DNA from: Kamptonema formosum PCC 6407
GTDB taxonomy: Bacteria > Cyanobacteriota > Cyanobacteriia > Cyanobacteriales > Microcoleaceae
Direction of reading: 5' to 3'
Length of the DNA stretch: 64,000 bases
NCBI RefSeq assembly: GCF_000332155.1
Contig: NZ_KB235903.1
Span: forward strand, 363,315-427,314
Shown: positions 44,916-56,700 of the stretch, one piece after another
Position numbering within the stretch: position 1 is the first letter of the stretch
Layout: every line of letters begins with the position of its first letter
The notes under the pieces: model-generated
Told to the model about the DNA's origin: nothing
The model's database searches: none
The model's input: the letters and a program-made list of their open reading frames with translations, nothing else
Translations under genes and position numbers: made by a program

Positions 44916-45226
44916 TATCGTATGCGGGCGGCTGGTTAGTCGCCCTTTTACTGTTATGGGTGCTGATTGGGGGTTTTTGCGGGAATCGGTAGGTGTAAAA
45001 TTTGGGGTGTAAATTTTTTCGGCTGTATGGTTTGATGGGTAAGGGTTTGAGGGCGATCGCTTGAAAAATCGATTCCCGCAATGTCTGAAATCCTTGCAGG
45101 GATTGGATTTGAAGGGAATTTTATTTTTGCCTCTTGACAAGTTGAAGTCTGGAATGGTACTTTAAGTTTAGTTTCCCGCAACTGCACCTTGAAAATTAAA
45201 TACAGTAAGGGTTTCAAAACCAGGCG
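44916..45226 (+). promoter_or_regulatory. CRISPR leader region
   Basis: 311 bases between the 44517 gene and the first repeat. The part nearest the array is AT-rich (GAAAATTAAATACAGTAAGG). The side is set by the ATTGAAAC end of the repeats, which becomes the crRNA 5' handle in many cyanobacterial systems, so transcription should run left to right. No gene is seen. Confidence 0.6.
45134..45163 (+). promoter_or_regulatory. Probable promoter of the CRISPR array
   Basis: TTGACA at 45134-45139 and TACTTT at 45158-45163 are separated by 18 bases. A start near 45170 would give about 57 bases of leader RNA before the first repeat. Confidence 0.5.
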
Positions 45227-46895
45227 GCCGCAATTAAACCAAATCCCTATTAGGGATTGAAACTCTCCAAAATGTGCTAGGGATATTCACATCACCAGTA
45301 AGCGCCGCAATTAAACCAAATCCCTATTAGGGATTGAAACCACAAATTAGCCGCAAAAGGTGCAGATGCAGCTCCCTCAAAGCCGCAATTAAACCAAATC
45401 CCTATTAGGGATTGAAACGATCGCTATCGGATCGCGAAAAAGCCCCCAGTACGGCCGCAATTAAACCAAATCCCTATTAGGGATTGAAACGATAGTCCAG
45501 CCACCACTTTTCAGCAAAGAAATACCCGGCTGCCGCAATTAAACCAAATCCCTATTAGGGATTGAAACGTTTCCAAAATCCATAAATCCAGGATCGGATC
45601 GTCTTACGCCGCAATTAAACCAAATCCCTATTAGGGATTGAAACGAGCATCATCGATGGTGTAGTTAATTAAGGAGAAGCCGCAATTAAACCAAATCCCT
45701 ATTAGGGATTGAAACGTCCTTCGTGGGCAACAGAAGCGGAAGCATAAATCGCCGCAATTAAACCAAATCCCTATTAGGGATTGAAACAATCAATTGGTTT
45801 GCTAGAATTAAAGAGTCGATTTAGCGCGCCGCAATTAAACCAAATCCCTATTAGGGATTGAAACTATAATGGCTAGAATCCTAAATACTATTGAAAGCCT
45901 TCGCCGCAATTAAACCAAATCCCTATTAGGGATTGAAACCAGAACTTACAGCAGCAAATTCAGAATTTACAGCCGCAATTAAACCAAATCCCTATTAGGG
46001 ATTGAAACGAAGAGTTACGTAAAAGTAAAGAGGAAATTGCACTGCCGCAATTAAACCAAATCCCTATTAGGGATTGAAACTTGCTTGTCATGCCCTGACC
46101 CAACACGGCCGCGAGAGCCGCAATTAAACCAAATCCCTATTAGGGATTGAAACCTTAGCTGCTTGGTATACCGCCTTGGTGTCGCAGCCGCACCGGCCGC
46201 AATTAAACCAAATCCCTATTAGGGATTGAAACCCGCCATCTTCCTTTGTGGCGGCGTAGCCGAAGCGCCGCAATTAAACCAAATCCCTATTAGGGATTGA
46301 AACTTTGGACGCTTCCGCACTTTCTTGTAGCGACCGCGCTCACGGCCGCAATTAAACCAAATCCCTATTAGGGATTGAAACATTTCCGGTGGTAAATGCG
46401 ATCGCTCACAACTAGCGAGGCCGCAATTAAACCAAATCCCTATTAGGGATTGAAACAGTAAATTCGCCTACCAGACATACTAATAACAACACCCGCCGCA
46501 ATTAAACCAAATCCCTATTAGGGATTGAAACCTTTCTTACTTAGGCTTCGATAGGCTCAGTGAAGCCGCAATTAAACCAAATCCCTATTAGGGATTGAAA
46601 CCAGCATATTTTCTCAAATCAGAAGATTCGGAAGCTCGAGCCGCAATTAAACCAAATCCCTATTAGGGATTGAAACCTGCTTAAGAAAATCAGCAAAAAT
46701 TCCACCAACACGCCGCAATTAAACCAAATCCCTATTAGGGATTGAAACATGCTAATTCCTAAAATCTGAGCCGATACCAACAGAGCCGCAATTAAACCAA
46801 ATCCCTATTAGGGATTGAAACACTTAAGCGGGTTGAAGGTTCCCAAATTATTCAACCAGCCGCAATTAAACCAAATCCCTATTAGGGATTGAAAC
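45227..46895 (+). CRISPR. CRISPR array: 23 identical 37-bp repeats, 22 spacers
   Basis: The repeat starts GCCGCAATTAAACC, has the inner palindrome AATCCCTATTAGGGATT and ends ATTGAAAC. Repeats begin at 45227, 45304, 45382, 45454, 45532, 45608, 45679, 45751, 45828, 45903, 45972, 46044, 46117, 46196, 46267, 46345, 46420, 46495, 46565, 46640, 46712, 46785 and 46859. I see no base changes between copies, including the last. Spacers are 32-42 bases (most 34-41). The ATTGAAAC end is typical of type I-D and type III arrays in cyanobacteria. No cas gene lies in the window. Spacer 16 contains GCGATCGC, hinting at cyanobacterial or cyanophage DNA. Confidence 0.98.
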
Positions 46896-46924
46896 CAAAC
46901 TGCAATTGAAATTAGGACTACGCA

Positions 46925-47044
46925 AAGAAACAAGAAACCGGGTTTCTGTGAAAAATCCTTAGTTTCTCAACCAGAGATTTACGAAGAAACCCGGTTTCTA
47001 GCCTCAGCGTGCTTAATTACCAATTACCAATTACCAATTACCAA
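46925..47044. repeat. AGAAACCGGGTTTCT element and (TTACCAA)n heptamers
   Basis: AGAAACCGGGTTTCT at 46936 and AGAAACCCGGTTTCT at 46984 form a palindrome pair of the family at 41768. From about 47010 a (CAATTAC)n heptamer run reaches the stop codon of the kinase gene. Confidence 0.8.
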
Positions 47045-48802
47045 TTAGTGCAAATCTCGATCCCAAACACCGATATAAATGCGATCGCTATCGTTGCGAG
47101 CAATCTCACCTTTAAGACCATCTTTGCTAAAATCAAAGCGATCCGTTCTCCGCTGCTCTACCGACCTAAAACCCTCCATAATTTCATTATTTGCCCCACC
47201 TAACATCCCATTTAAAGTAGTTCGCATCACCAAATCATCCACAGATTGAGCAAAAGATACCTCAGTTTGGCGCAATTTCCCAGAATCGCGATCGTAAATA
47301 TAGCCTAAAGTAATTTGATTCGGCAGCAATTCATAAGTTGCCGTGCGAGTATTTGGCCAAAAACCTCTATTTTTAATCTTAGTTGGTTGTCCCAATTCTC
47401 CGATCACCTGACTTTCTGACGTACCCACAGGAAACCCAGGTACTCTCGGTATCTGATAACTCGTCGCTGGATTTTCCGAGGGTTGCGGTTGCGGTGAAGG
47501 TGGCAATTGGGGATCTATTGGTTCCTCAATAGGTGATTCCTGCGGTGTTGGGATGGGGATAGGTGTGGGGATGATTATCGGTGTTGGCGTTGGAGATTCA
47601 ACAATTGGCGATGGAGTTTCAATTACAGGCGGCGGCGTGACGATCGCACCAGGAGTTGGCGTAACATCAGGAGTAGGAGTTGGTTTAGACCGATCGCGTT
47701 TTCTTTCCTCAACAACCGGACTAGGGCGTTCCTTAACACTACCAGAGTCAGGCGATCGCGAAGTCCAGCTATTAATCAAAACCGCAGCAAAACCCACAAC
47801 ACCTGCTAAAATAGCTGCGATCGCCACTAACCCCCAAACAGCAAAAACCTTACACCCACTTTTCTGAGGTCTTGCCGTTACCCCAGATGCAGCCGTAGCC
47901 CCCCCTGAAATCGAATTAGGATGCTGCGGAATCACAGCCACCGTCGGCCCCGTACTCGACGAATTAGCAGCACTCACAGGCGAATTTACAGCCCCAGCAG
48001 GCAACATTGACAGCCACTCATCCACGCTAGACGGTCGATATTGAACCTCCACCGCCATCCCCCGCATCACCGCCTGATTCACACCGGGACTTAACTGCGG
48101 TTGTAAGTCGCGAGGCGCAGGCATCGGTTGCTGATTTCGCAAAGTTGCCGGCACCGGTACTTGCGCCGTCAACAGCGTGTAAAGCGTCGCCGCCAAACCG
48201 TAAACATCCGTCGCCGCCGTCGGTTTACCTTGGCGGAGGTACTGCTCCATCGGCGCGTAGCCTTCTGATACCATATTGGTATGAGCTTGCGTCACCCCTG
48301 GGGTAAATTCTCGCGCAATCCCAAAATCAATCAACACTACATCCGTCGTACCTTGGCGCAAAATGATATTTTGAGGCTTAATATCGCGGTGGAGTAAACC
48401 ATTTTGATGGACTACTTTTAAGGCGGCCCCAACTTGGCAGATATAATGAATTGCGATCGCTTCCGCTAGCGGGTTGTTAGGAAAAACTACATCTGCTAAA
48501 GTCTGGCCAGGAATGTAATCCATGACCATAAAAGGCAACCCATCCTCAACAAAAAAGTCGCTGACTCTGACAATATTTGGGTGAGAGCACAAAGCCAACC
48601 TTCTCGCCTCATCTTGAAATTTAGCCTGAAATTCAGCAAAATTAGGATGTTGTCGCAAAGACTCATTCAGAGTTTTCACAACTACAGGCTGTCCCAAATA
48701 TTGATGAGTCGCCCTGAAAGTAATGCCAAAACCACCTCGCCCTAGTTCCTGTTCTAGAGTATACTTACCGCCTTGTAACGTTTTACCGATTAATACATCC
48801 AT
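47045..48802 (-). CDS. Membrane-anchored Ser/Thr protein kinase
   Basis: 585 residues. The Hanks-type kinase domain (about 14-270) shows [37 protein letters not shown] and [13 protein letters not shown]; all catalytic residues are present. One membrane helix ([20 protein letters not shown]) is near 325-345, followed by a Pro/Thr-rich linker (about 365-445) and a C-terminal domain of about 130 residues with [20 protein letters not shown], probably sensing outside the cytoplasm. The stop codon is formed in a TAATTGG heptamer run. FHA proteins at 33261 and 36838 are possible clients, by inference only. Confidence 0.94.
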   Translation of the reverse strand: MDVLIGKTLQGGKYTLEQELGRGGFGITFRATHQYLGQPVVVKTLNESLRQHPNFAEFQAKFQDEARRLALCSHPNIVRVSDFFVEDGLPFMVMDYIPGQTLADVVFPNNPLAEAIAIHYICQVGAALKVVHQNGLLHRDIKPQNIILRQGTTDVVLIDFGIAREFTPGVTQAHTNMVSEGYAPMEQYLRQGKPTAATDVYGLAATLYTLLTAQVPVPATLRNQQPMPAPRDLQPQLSPGVNQAVMRGMAVEVQYRPSSVDEWLSMLPAGAVNSPVSAANSSSTGPTVAVIPQHPNSISGGATAASGVTARPQKSGCKVFAVWGLVAIAAILAGVVGFAAVLINSWTSRSPDSGSVKERPSPVVEERKRDRSKPTPTPDVTPTPGAIVTPPPVIETPSPIVESPTPTPIIIPTPIPIPTPQESPIEEPIDPQLPPSPQPQPSENPATSYQIPRVPGFPVGTSESQVIGELGQPTKIKNRGFWPNTRTATYELLPNQITLGYIYDRDSGKLRQTEVSFAQSVDDLVMRTTLNGMLGGANNEIMEGFRSVEQRRTDRFDFSKDGLKGEIARNDSDRIYIGVWDRDLH

Positions 48803-49138
48803 CCTTAAAATCCTAAATTCTAAATCGATTAATACTCTAGCTTTCTGCGTTATATTCCTCTATTGTATTGACCTTCACAATAGTAAGTCCTAAATCTGTC
48901 ATTGCGACCGAAGGGAAGCAATGACAAGGTTTTAAGATTACTTCGCAAGGCTGGCAATGACAAGTATTTAGCACAATGACAAATACCAGACTTACCCAGT
49001 CTTGAACCTATTTCTGTCATTGCGAACGTAGCGAAGCAATCCCCAATCCTCGCTACACTGTTAAAGTGCGTAAGTCCTAAAATATTTAGATAGTTCGAGA
49101 TTGAGATATACTTCATAAAATATAGGAGAATATTATTA
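48803..49138. other. Intergenic region with CATTGCGA...GAAGCAAT repeats
   Basis: 336 bases between divergent genes. Two copies of a GTCATTGCGAxxGxAGxGAAG CAAT motif lie at 48898 and 49016, and AGTCCTAAA motifs at 48890 and 49072. No gene is seen. Confidence 0.6.
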
Positions 49139-50506
49139 GTGAATACGAAATTAAAGTTACTCTGCCTTAGTAATGGTCATGGTGAAGATGCGATCGCCGT
49201 TCGCATCTTACGGGAACTACAAAAACATCCTCATCCACCAGAATTAGCCGTCTTACCTTTAGTCGGCGAAGGACAAGCTTACTCTCAATTAGAAAATGTC
49301 CCCATTATCGGCCCCGTACAGCGGATGCCTTCGGGAGGGTTCATTTACATGGATGGCCGCCAATTGGTGCGCGATGTCAATTCCGGCTTATTACAATTAA
49401 CCCTAGCTCAGTTTAAAACTATACGTGCTTGGGCAAAACAGGGTGGATCGATCTTAGCAGTCGGAGATATTGTCCCACTATTATTTGCCTGGTTGAGCGG
49501 TGTTCCCTACGCTTTCGTGGGAACAGCCAAATCGGAATATTATTTGCGAGACGAGGAGGGGCCCCTACCGCGTCGATCGCGGGTACAGCGTTGGGAGGGG
49601 TGGTCGGGATCGGTTTACTTGCCTTGGGAGCGCTGGTTGATGAGTAGGAGGCGCTGTCAGGCTGTTTTTCCCAGGGATGCGCTGACGGCTGAGACTTTGC
49701 AACGGTTTCGGATTCCAGCCTACAATTTGGGCAATCCGATGATGGATGATTTGCTCTCAGAAAATGCTGAGCCAGCCTTTTACGGGGGTGATATGGAAAT
49801 CCGGGAGAAACAGCGATCGCTAGTTATCGTACTCTTACCTGGTTCGAGAGCACCAGAAGCTTATGCCAATTGGGAGTTAATTGTTCAGGCGGTAGCGAAG
49901 GTGGTAGAAGTTTTTCGCGATCGCCATTTGCTCTTTTTGGGCGCGATCGCTCCTAACTTAAGTTTAGAAGCTTTATGTCCTCCTCTGGAATCCTCTGGCT
50001 GGGAGCAGGAAGGGGGAGGAGTACGAGAGAGGGGAAGCAGAGGAGCAGGAGAGCAAGGGAGTATTTTACAATTACCTGTAGCTAATCCTAAGTTACCAAT
50101 ACCAAAACCTAAATTACCGATGGCATTTAAGAATAGAAATGCGTCGCTAATTTTGACTCAGCAAAGTTTTAGCGATTGTTTGAATCAAGGAGATTTCGCG
50201 ATCGCGATGGCGGGAACTGCAACTGAGCAATTTGTTGGTTTAGGAAAACCTGCGATCGCAATTCCCGGAAGTGGCCCCCAGTTTACTTATGCTTTTGCTG
50301 AAGCTCAAAGTCGCCTGTTAGGGCCATCGCTAATTTTAGTTAAGCATCCAGCAGAAGTTCCTAGTGTAATTCAATCTTTACTCCGCGATCCCGATCGATT
50401 GCAACTCATTGCTGAAAATGGCTTGCGTCGCATGGGAGAACCAGGAGCCGCTAGGCGAATTTCTGCTTGTTTGCTTGAGAAGAAGGGGCTAGGGGCTAGG
50501 GGCTAG
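49139..50506 (+). CDS. LpxB-related glycosyltransferase of cyanobacterial type
   Basis: 455 residues from a GTG start (MNTKLKLLCLSNGHGEDAIA). It is of the lipid-A-disaccharide-synthase-related family; LSNGHGED, AVGDIVPLLFAWLSGVPYAF, VIVLLPGSRAPEAYANWELI and the donor-site block MAGTATEQFVGLGKPAIAIPG are visible. Oscillatorian cyanobacteria often lack classical lipid A genes, so the acceptor is uncertain. Residues about 290-310 (GGGVRERGSRGAGEQGS) come from an in-frame octamer repeat. The last residues (LGARG) and the TAG stop come from a (GGGGCTA)n run. Confidence 0.85.
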   Translation: MNTKLKLLCLSNGHGEDAIAVRILRELQKHPHPPELAVLPLVGEGQAYSQLENVPIIGPVQRMPSGGFIYMDGRQLVRDVNSGLLQLTLAQFKTIRAWAKQGGSILAVGDIVPLLFAWLSGVPYAFVGTAKSEYYLRDEEGPLPRRSRVQRWEGWSGSVYLPWERWLMSRRRCQAVFPRDALTAETLQRFRIPAYNLGNPMMDDLLSENAEPAFYGGDMEIREKQRSLVIVLLPGSRAPEAYANWELIVQAVAKVVEVFRDRHLLFLGAIAPNLSLEALCPPLESSGWEQEGGGVRERGSRGAGEQGSILQLPVANPKLPIPKPKLPMAFKNRNASLILTQQSFSDCLNQGDFAIAMAGTATEQFVGLGKPAIAIPGSGPQFTYAFAEAQSRLLGPSLILVKHPAEVPSVIQSLLRDPDRLQLIAENGLRRMGEPGAARRISACLLEKKGLGARG

Positions 50507-50745
50507 GGGCTAGGGGCTAGGGAAGAGAGGGGAAAATAGGGGCTAGGGGAAGAGGGGCAGGGCGGTTTCATTCTCGGTGCGATCGCAACCTTGCCCGATC
50601 GGGGAGGTAACGAACTCATAATTCGTCTGAGCTGGTTTCAACTCTCATAGCCCTCTTCTGTCACTCTCCGAATGTTATATTATTTTTGGTAACTGATATT
50701 ATATCTCTCAATTCGAGTGTGTTAATCCTCCTGCCTTCTGCTATA
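50507..50745. repeat. Heptamer run and tail region
   Basis: GGGGCTAGGGGCTAGGGGCT A continues from the stop codon to about 50550 with an A/G-rich link. The composite tail seen in other copies is absent here. The remaining 150 bases show no gene. Confidence 0.6.
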
Positions 50746-53700
50746 CTAAAACCTCACTTCATATTCAACAGTTGCCCGATTATCGCCTTGAAAATTAGTT
50801 GAACCGCGCAATAAAACCTCATCACTCAAGCGATAGCGGAGAGTAAATTCAGTAGGCTGATTCGGCGCGAGTACGCGAATTACGGAAGCAGAAACATTGC
50901 GGGTAATATCAAGACCGACCTCCAAACCTATACCCAAAGTAGACGAAGAAGAACTTCTCCCTTCTTCGCTTCTAATCCTAGTAGGAAATAGGCGAAACTC
51001 AGTTAACCCCGTAGCATTCGTTACCGCAGATTGAAGATTACTAAATAAACCCGCACCCGCTAAATTAGCGATCGCTAGGGTACTATCTCCAGCCCCCAAA
51101 GTCTGCACAAAACTGCCACCCAACAAAGCCACAATTTCCGTTTCCGAACGACTGGGAGAACTCCGTAACTCAATATTCTCCGCCAACTGAGAAGCCCTTC
51201 CTTGGGCTAAAGCTTGAATGCGGATGCTTCGTACCCTGCCAGAATTAATCCCAGTGGGATTATCCGCGATCTCCGAAGACAAAGCCGAAGTCGGCGTTAC
51301 AAACCGCGTTACCTCTGGTACTGATGTCACCAAACGCACGTCCAGCGTTGGGTCTAGCCCTTGAGATGGTATAAAAGTTGCAGTTTGCGGGTAGCCGCGA
51401 TCGAGGCGGAATTGGGTAGTAAACAAATTCACCGCCCCCGATGTTAGCTTAATCGTACCCTGGGGCCGCAAATCATCCAGCGTCCCATTTACAGTTAAAC
51501 CCCCACTTGCCAGAAAACTCAATATCGGCGGACTCGTTACCTGGACTCCCTTACCCAAATTCAACCGCAGATTATCCAACCCTACCTCAAAGGACTGCGA
51601 TCCCCCTCCCGTTGTCGATACCAGCGTTGTACCACTACCAGAACCAGGGAGAAATACCTGACCGTTAGAAAGGTCAATATTACCGCCCAAAGACGGCCTC
51701 AATGCCGTTCCCCCTACAATAATTTGACCGTTGGCCCCACCTCTGTAAAGTCCCTTCAGATTCAAAGACAACTTATCCAAAGCGACTGTTAGCGGATTTG
51801 CCCGATCGCGATCGCCCTCACCCAGAGGGATTACCAGCGGTATTGTCCCTACCGCCGTTACCTTACCCTGACTTAACTGCCCTTGTAAGCCTTCAACACG
51901 AATGCGATCGCCCTCAAACCGCACAATTCCCGTCAACCCCGTCAGCGGGTCAGGAAAAGCCCGTGCTCGTACCGTCGCATTCTCAAAAACTGCAATTCCT
52001 TCCGCCGCTGGACTTTGTAAAGTCCCACCTACCTTGAGTTGTACCTGTCCCTTACCGTCAACCCAAGCAATTTGCGGCGTGAGGACATTAATAATCGCCA
52101 ACCCCTCATTTTTGAGATTCACATTCAAGGCAATTTGGTCGCTATCGGCCTTCACCGCCGCAAAAGGCAACTCAAAAGGTAAACTTCCCTGTACAGTTAT
52201 CGGTTCATCAGAAGTCACTAAAGCAACACCACTGAAATTGAGACGAGCATTAGTATAGCTAAAACTACCTTCAGCATTCTCAATCGGCTCAGTATTGATC
52301 GTACCGTTAACCAAACTCAGTTCCCCAATCGCCTGCGGATTGTCCAAAGTACCGGCGATCGTTGCTCTGAGATTGAGATTGCCAGTAACATCCACATAAG
52401 GCAATTCGACAATTTTCGCCAACTCCTCTACTGGGACATTTCTCACGCGCAACTGGCCTGACTGTCCTTGTTGCCCAATTTGCCCCGAAAAGCCGATCAG
52501 CGTCTCGCCAGATTTAATTCGCAGTGGCAAAACAGTCAAAGTACCGTCTTGAAAACTGCCCTCAACGCTGAACTGTTCGGCAACATAATTTCCCCAGCGC
52601 CAATCATTCCCCGCAAGGTTAAACTGAGCTTGTACGCCCGTCCGCAAAGAACCCGCGACAGAGATTTCACCGCTGAAATTCCCTTGCAATGACGATAAAG
52701 GCGGTATTTTCGAGGATGCTTGAGCCTCACGCTGTTGTTGTAACAGGGCTTGAATTTCTGCAAAACGGCGCAATTGCTCGATTAAAGGAGCATCTGGCAT
52801 CCCCACAGCCACCGTTTGCACATCCGCCGCCGTCCCATAAACGGGAGGTTTTAAGCCGCGTGCAATATCGCTGAGGTTGAAATATTGCAACGCCACTAGG
52901 ATATCTTGCAAATTGCCTTGCTTGGCGTTAATTTTGCCTGCAAATTCGGGATTATCACCAGTCTTAACTGTTCCCGAAATTAGGTATTGGCTTTGTCTTA
53001 GTCGCAATTCACCGTTAATCAGGCTAGCAACACCATTAGCATAGTTAAATTGGCCTTGGAAATTGTCAGCTCTAATGTAACCGATCGCAGGTTGGGCGAT
53101 CGCGATTTGTCCCGATGCTTGCAAGTTAGCCACATTTAGCGGCATTTTCCAACCCGGTATATTAATTTGGCCCGAAGCCAAACCAGTTATCGGCCCTAAC
53201 CCTCGATCCTTGGCGGGTGTCAAGTTCAAAGTAGCCAGAGGAAACTGTTCGAGATTAACTCGCAGAATATCACCTTGAGTACGACCGCTGGCGATCGCAT
53301 CTCCACGCCGAATTAAAAATGATGTTGGCAAATAAGTCCGATCTAAAGCTATCTGAATTCGGTCTTGTTGCCCCGCTAAATTTAAGTCTAATCCTCGCCC
53401 TAATCCTCCATTCACAGTACCCAACATGACCGGCTCAAATTCTACCTTATTTACCGCCAAGTCGCGCAATCGCAAATCGCCAACTAAATTCAGATCGGCA
53501 AGAGTACCAGAAACCCGCCCTACAAAATCAGCCCTTCCTGCTACTAAAGTCGGGCTACTTACATTTTCTAAGGCCGCCGGTGTGGGAATTGGTAAAGATT
53601 CTAAGTCAAAATTGGAGAGTTTGACATTAAAATCTAAATTAGAAATCGAAGGTAATCCTTTCCCTTCAAATTCTACACCAAAAAATCCATTGGCGCTCAA

Positions 53701-56700
53701 TCCCGGACTGACAGCATTCTCAACTTCGACTCGTTTACCATCCCAGTTAAATACAGCCGCAAACGGTTGATTGAGAAAAGGCAATTCTGATACTTGGAAA
53801 CGGCCAGCAGCGCGAATTGCTTGGGGGACAACAGCTAAGGGGCCAGATAAGTTAATTTGACCGTTGAAAAGTCCTCCGAGTAACGGTAAGTTTTGGGCTT
53901 GACTAATTAAGCCTTGGGCTCGCAAGCGCGAAGTTTGCGCTAACCACACTTCTTGAAAGCGACTTAATGCAATTCGATCTCCCCCAATATTTGCTCGCCA
54001 ATTACCACCAGTTAATTGACCTCTGGCATTGACAATCCCACCGCCATCATTGAGTCTGAGTTGACCTTCACCGTTAGCAACAATTGCGTTACCACTTAAG
54101 TTATTCAAATTCCCAGATAGGCGTACTCTCCCATCTAAAACTCCGTCTATTTCTGATGGTAGGTCGGCGGTTAGCAATCCTGCTTGTTTTAAGGGTTGTT
54201 CTAAACGGTTCAGAGGTAAATTATTGGTTTCAAGGAATGCTTGCCAATTGCTTTGTTCTAATTTACCTTGAGCTAAAATTTCGCCTAATTGATTAGTAAC
54301 AATTCGCCCATTGGCAAAGGCAGTTATCGCATTTGCCGTTAAATTTTCTAAGGGGCCCGCTGCTTGCAATTGACCTGTTAATCGCCCGTTTAGGGATTGC
54401 AAATTTTGCAGTTGAGCTTTGATATTGCTATTTACAAATGGCAATCCAGCGTTAATAATAGGATTGAGCGCGATCGCATTTGCCCCTGCAACTCCCTGCC
54501 ATCTGCCCCCACCTAGTTCGCCTCTGAGATTGAGAGTACCGCCAGCCACAGCAATGCGTCCATTGCCATCAGCCGCGATCGCATTCAAAGTCAAGTTATT
54601 CAAAGGCCCGGCGGCTCGAATTTGCCCGGTAATACGCCCGTTCAGGGTTTGCAAATTTTGCAGTTGAGCCCTAAGATTGTTGGCTTGGGGGTCAGTCCCA
54701 TCGATAAAGGGCAGTCCAGCATTAATAATCGGGTTGAGTGCGATCGCGTTTGCGTCTGCAACTCCTAGCCAACGCCCAGATTCCAGTTTACCACTGGCAT
54801 TAACAGTACCCCCAGCGACCGTAATCCGCCCTTTAGCATCAGCCGCGATCGCATTCAAATTCACATTCTCCACAGGCCCGGCTACTCGAATTTGCCCGGA
54901 TACCCGCCCATCTAGGGTTTGCAGATTTTGCAGTTGAGCTTTCAGATTAGTAGCTTCGGGGTTAACAGCATTTAAAATTGGCAATCCCAAATCGGCCAGA
55001 GAGGCGATCGCGATCGTCTCTGACTCCGCAATCCCTTGCCATTGCCCTTTATCCAATACCCCTCTACCATCGATCGTCCCTCCAGCAGTGGTTAAAGTGC
55101 CGATTACCCTAGCTGCGATCGCATTTAGGTTCAAATTATCCAAAGTTCCCGCAGCCAGCACGCGGCCGCTCACAAGCCCCTCTAAATCAGCAGGTATTGA
55201 CAGTGACGGTATCTCTTGCCGCAAAAGATTGAGATCGACGCGATCGCCTCCCACCAAGGCTTGCCAACGGCCATTATTCAAAACACCGCTAACATTCACA
55301 GTACCCCCAGCGATACTCAGCGCCACATTCTGCAAACCTACCGCCGATCGCGCGATCCGAATTTCGCCAGTCGCCGGATATGTAGCTTGTGGTGCTTGCC
55401 ATTGCACTCGGCCCTGGATATTATCAAGCGGCCCAAAAATCTGAGCATTAGCGGAGATATTGCCGATCGCGACTTCCGGTGGAAGAGAAACTTGGTAAAT
55501 TTCTGCGATCGCATCTGCTGGCAAATCCTTAGCTGCCAAATCCAGCACCAGCCCCGATCGCAAATTGCCCTCTCCCAAAGCTATATCAACTTGACCTTTA
55601 CCAGTAATATCACCCCCAGCACTTGGCGTTACCCGAATATCGCTCAAAGATACAACCAGAGAGGAGGGGAAAGATGGGGAGGATGGGGAGGATTTAGCAC
55701 CCTCTGCACCCCCGCTCCCCTGCACCCCCGCTCCCCCGCTCCCCCGCTCCCCCGCTCCCCCTCTTCCTCTTTCTACTGCAAAGCGAGTGCTGATATTGCT
55801 AAATTGGAGGCGATCGAGTTGAACTGGTTTTGTAGTTGCGATCGCGCCTAAAAACAGAGGTTGAGAAAGATCCCCAGTGAGTTTACCTTCTAGTTTCACT
55901 TCCCCCGCTACAGGAATTGGCAATTGTAAAGGCTTGGAGAGTTCTTTATTAGCTGCATTCAGCAACACCGCAACAGTTACAGGCTGAATATTAGTAGCTA
56001 AATTAAACTTAGTTCGTGTCAAGTCAAAGTTAGGCCCAGTTTGAAGCGTACCTGCGATTTTAATCGGAATCTGACTGTAGTTGGTACTGAGATTATCTAT
56101 CGCGATCGCACCTTCCTTAAACCGCACTTGACCCGTAGTATTCTTCAGCGGTTGTTTTAAAGGATTAACAATCGCCTCCACACCCTGAAAGCTAGCTATA
56201 CCAGTGATATCTGATAATTTATTTTGTCGCAAACTGACCGTTAAATTACCACTACCTTGACCCCTAACCAAGCTAATTGCAGGAGCTTTCAGCAAACGTG
56301 CTAGTTCAGAAACAGGTAGATTTTGCCCTTGTAATAGCACATTAGTTTCACCTGTTGGTAATAGCGAGTCTGCCTTAACTCGGAAATTGCCACTGGTAAC
56401 GAATTGACCGTTAAGTTCGTAGAGAATTCGCTGATTTTGTTCGCGAATTTGAGCGTTACCATCTTTGAGCTTCACCGAAATCGGGGCTGAAGTTTTCTGT
56501 CCTACTGCTGGAGAGGGTACGAGTACAGCATTGGCGTTTTCAACCCCGATAGTGTCGATTTCGGTTTTAATTATGCCCCCTTCCCGGTCTTTAGCAGTCT
56601 CGATATTAATCCACTTGCCCTTAGCGTCTTGCTCTATGTAGGCATTGGAGTTGATTAAATTGACGTTTAGCTTCAGGATGCGTCTGAAGATCAGATGCCC

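Noticed and set aside
44553-45217. Several minus-strand frames over the 44517 gene and CRISPR leader
   Set aside because: They are antisense to a better-supported gene with typical composition, and lack ribosome sites.
46896-46925. Possible degenerate 24th CRISPR repeat (CTGCAATTGAAATTAGG)
   Set aside because: Only a short, gapped similarity to the repeat; it is more likely flank or chance.
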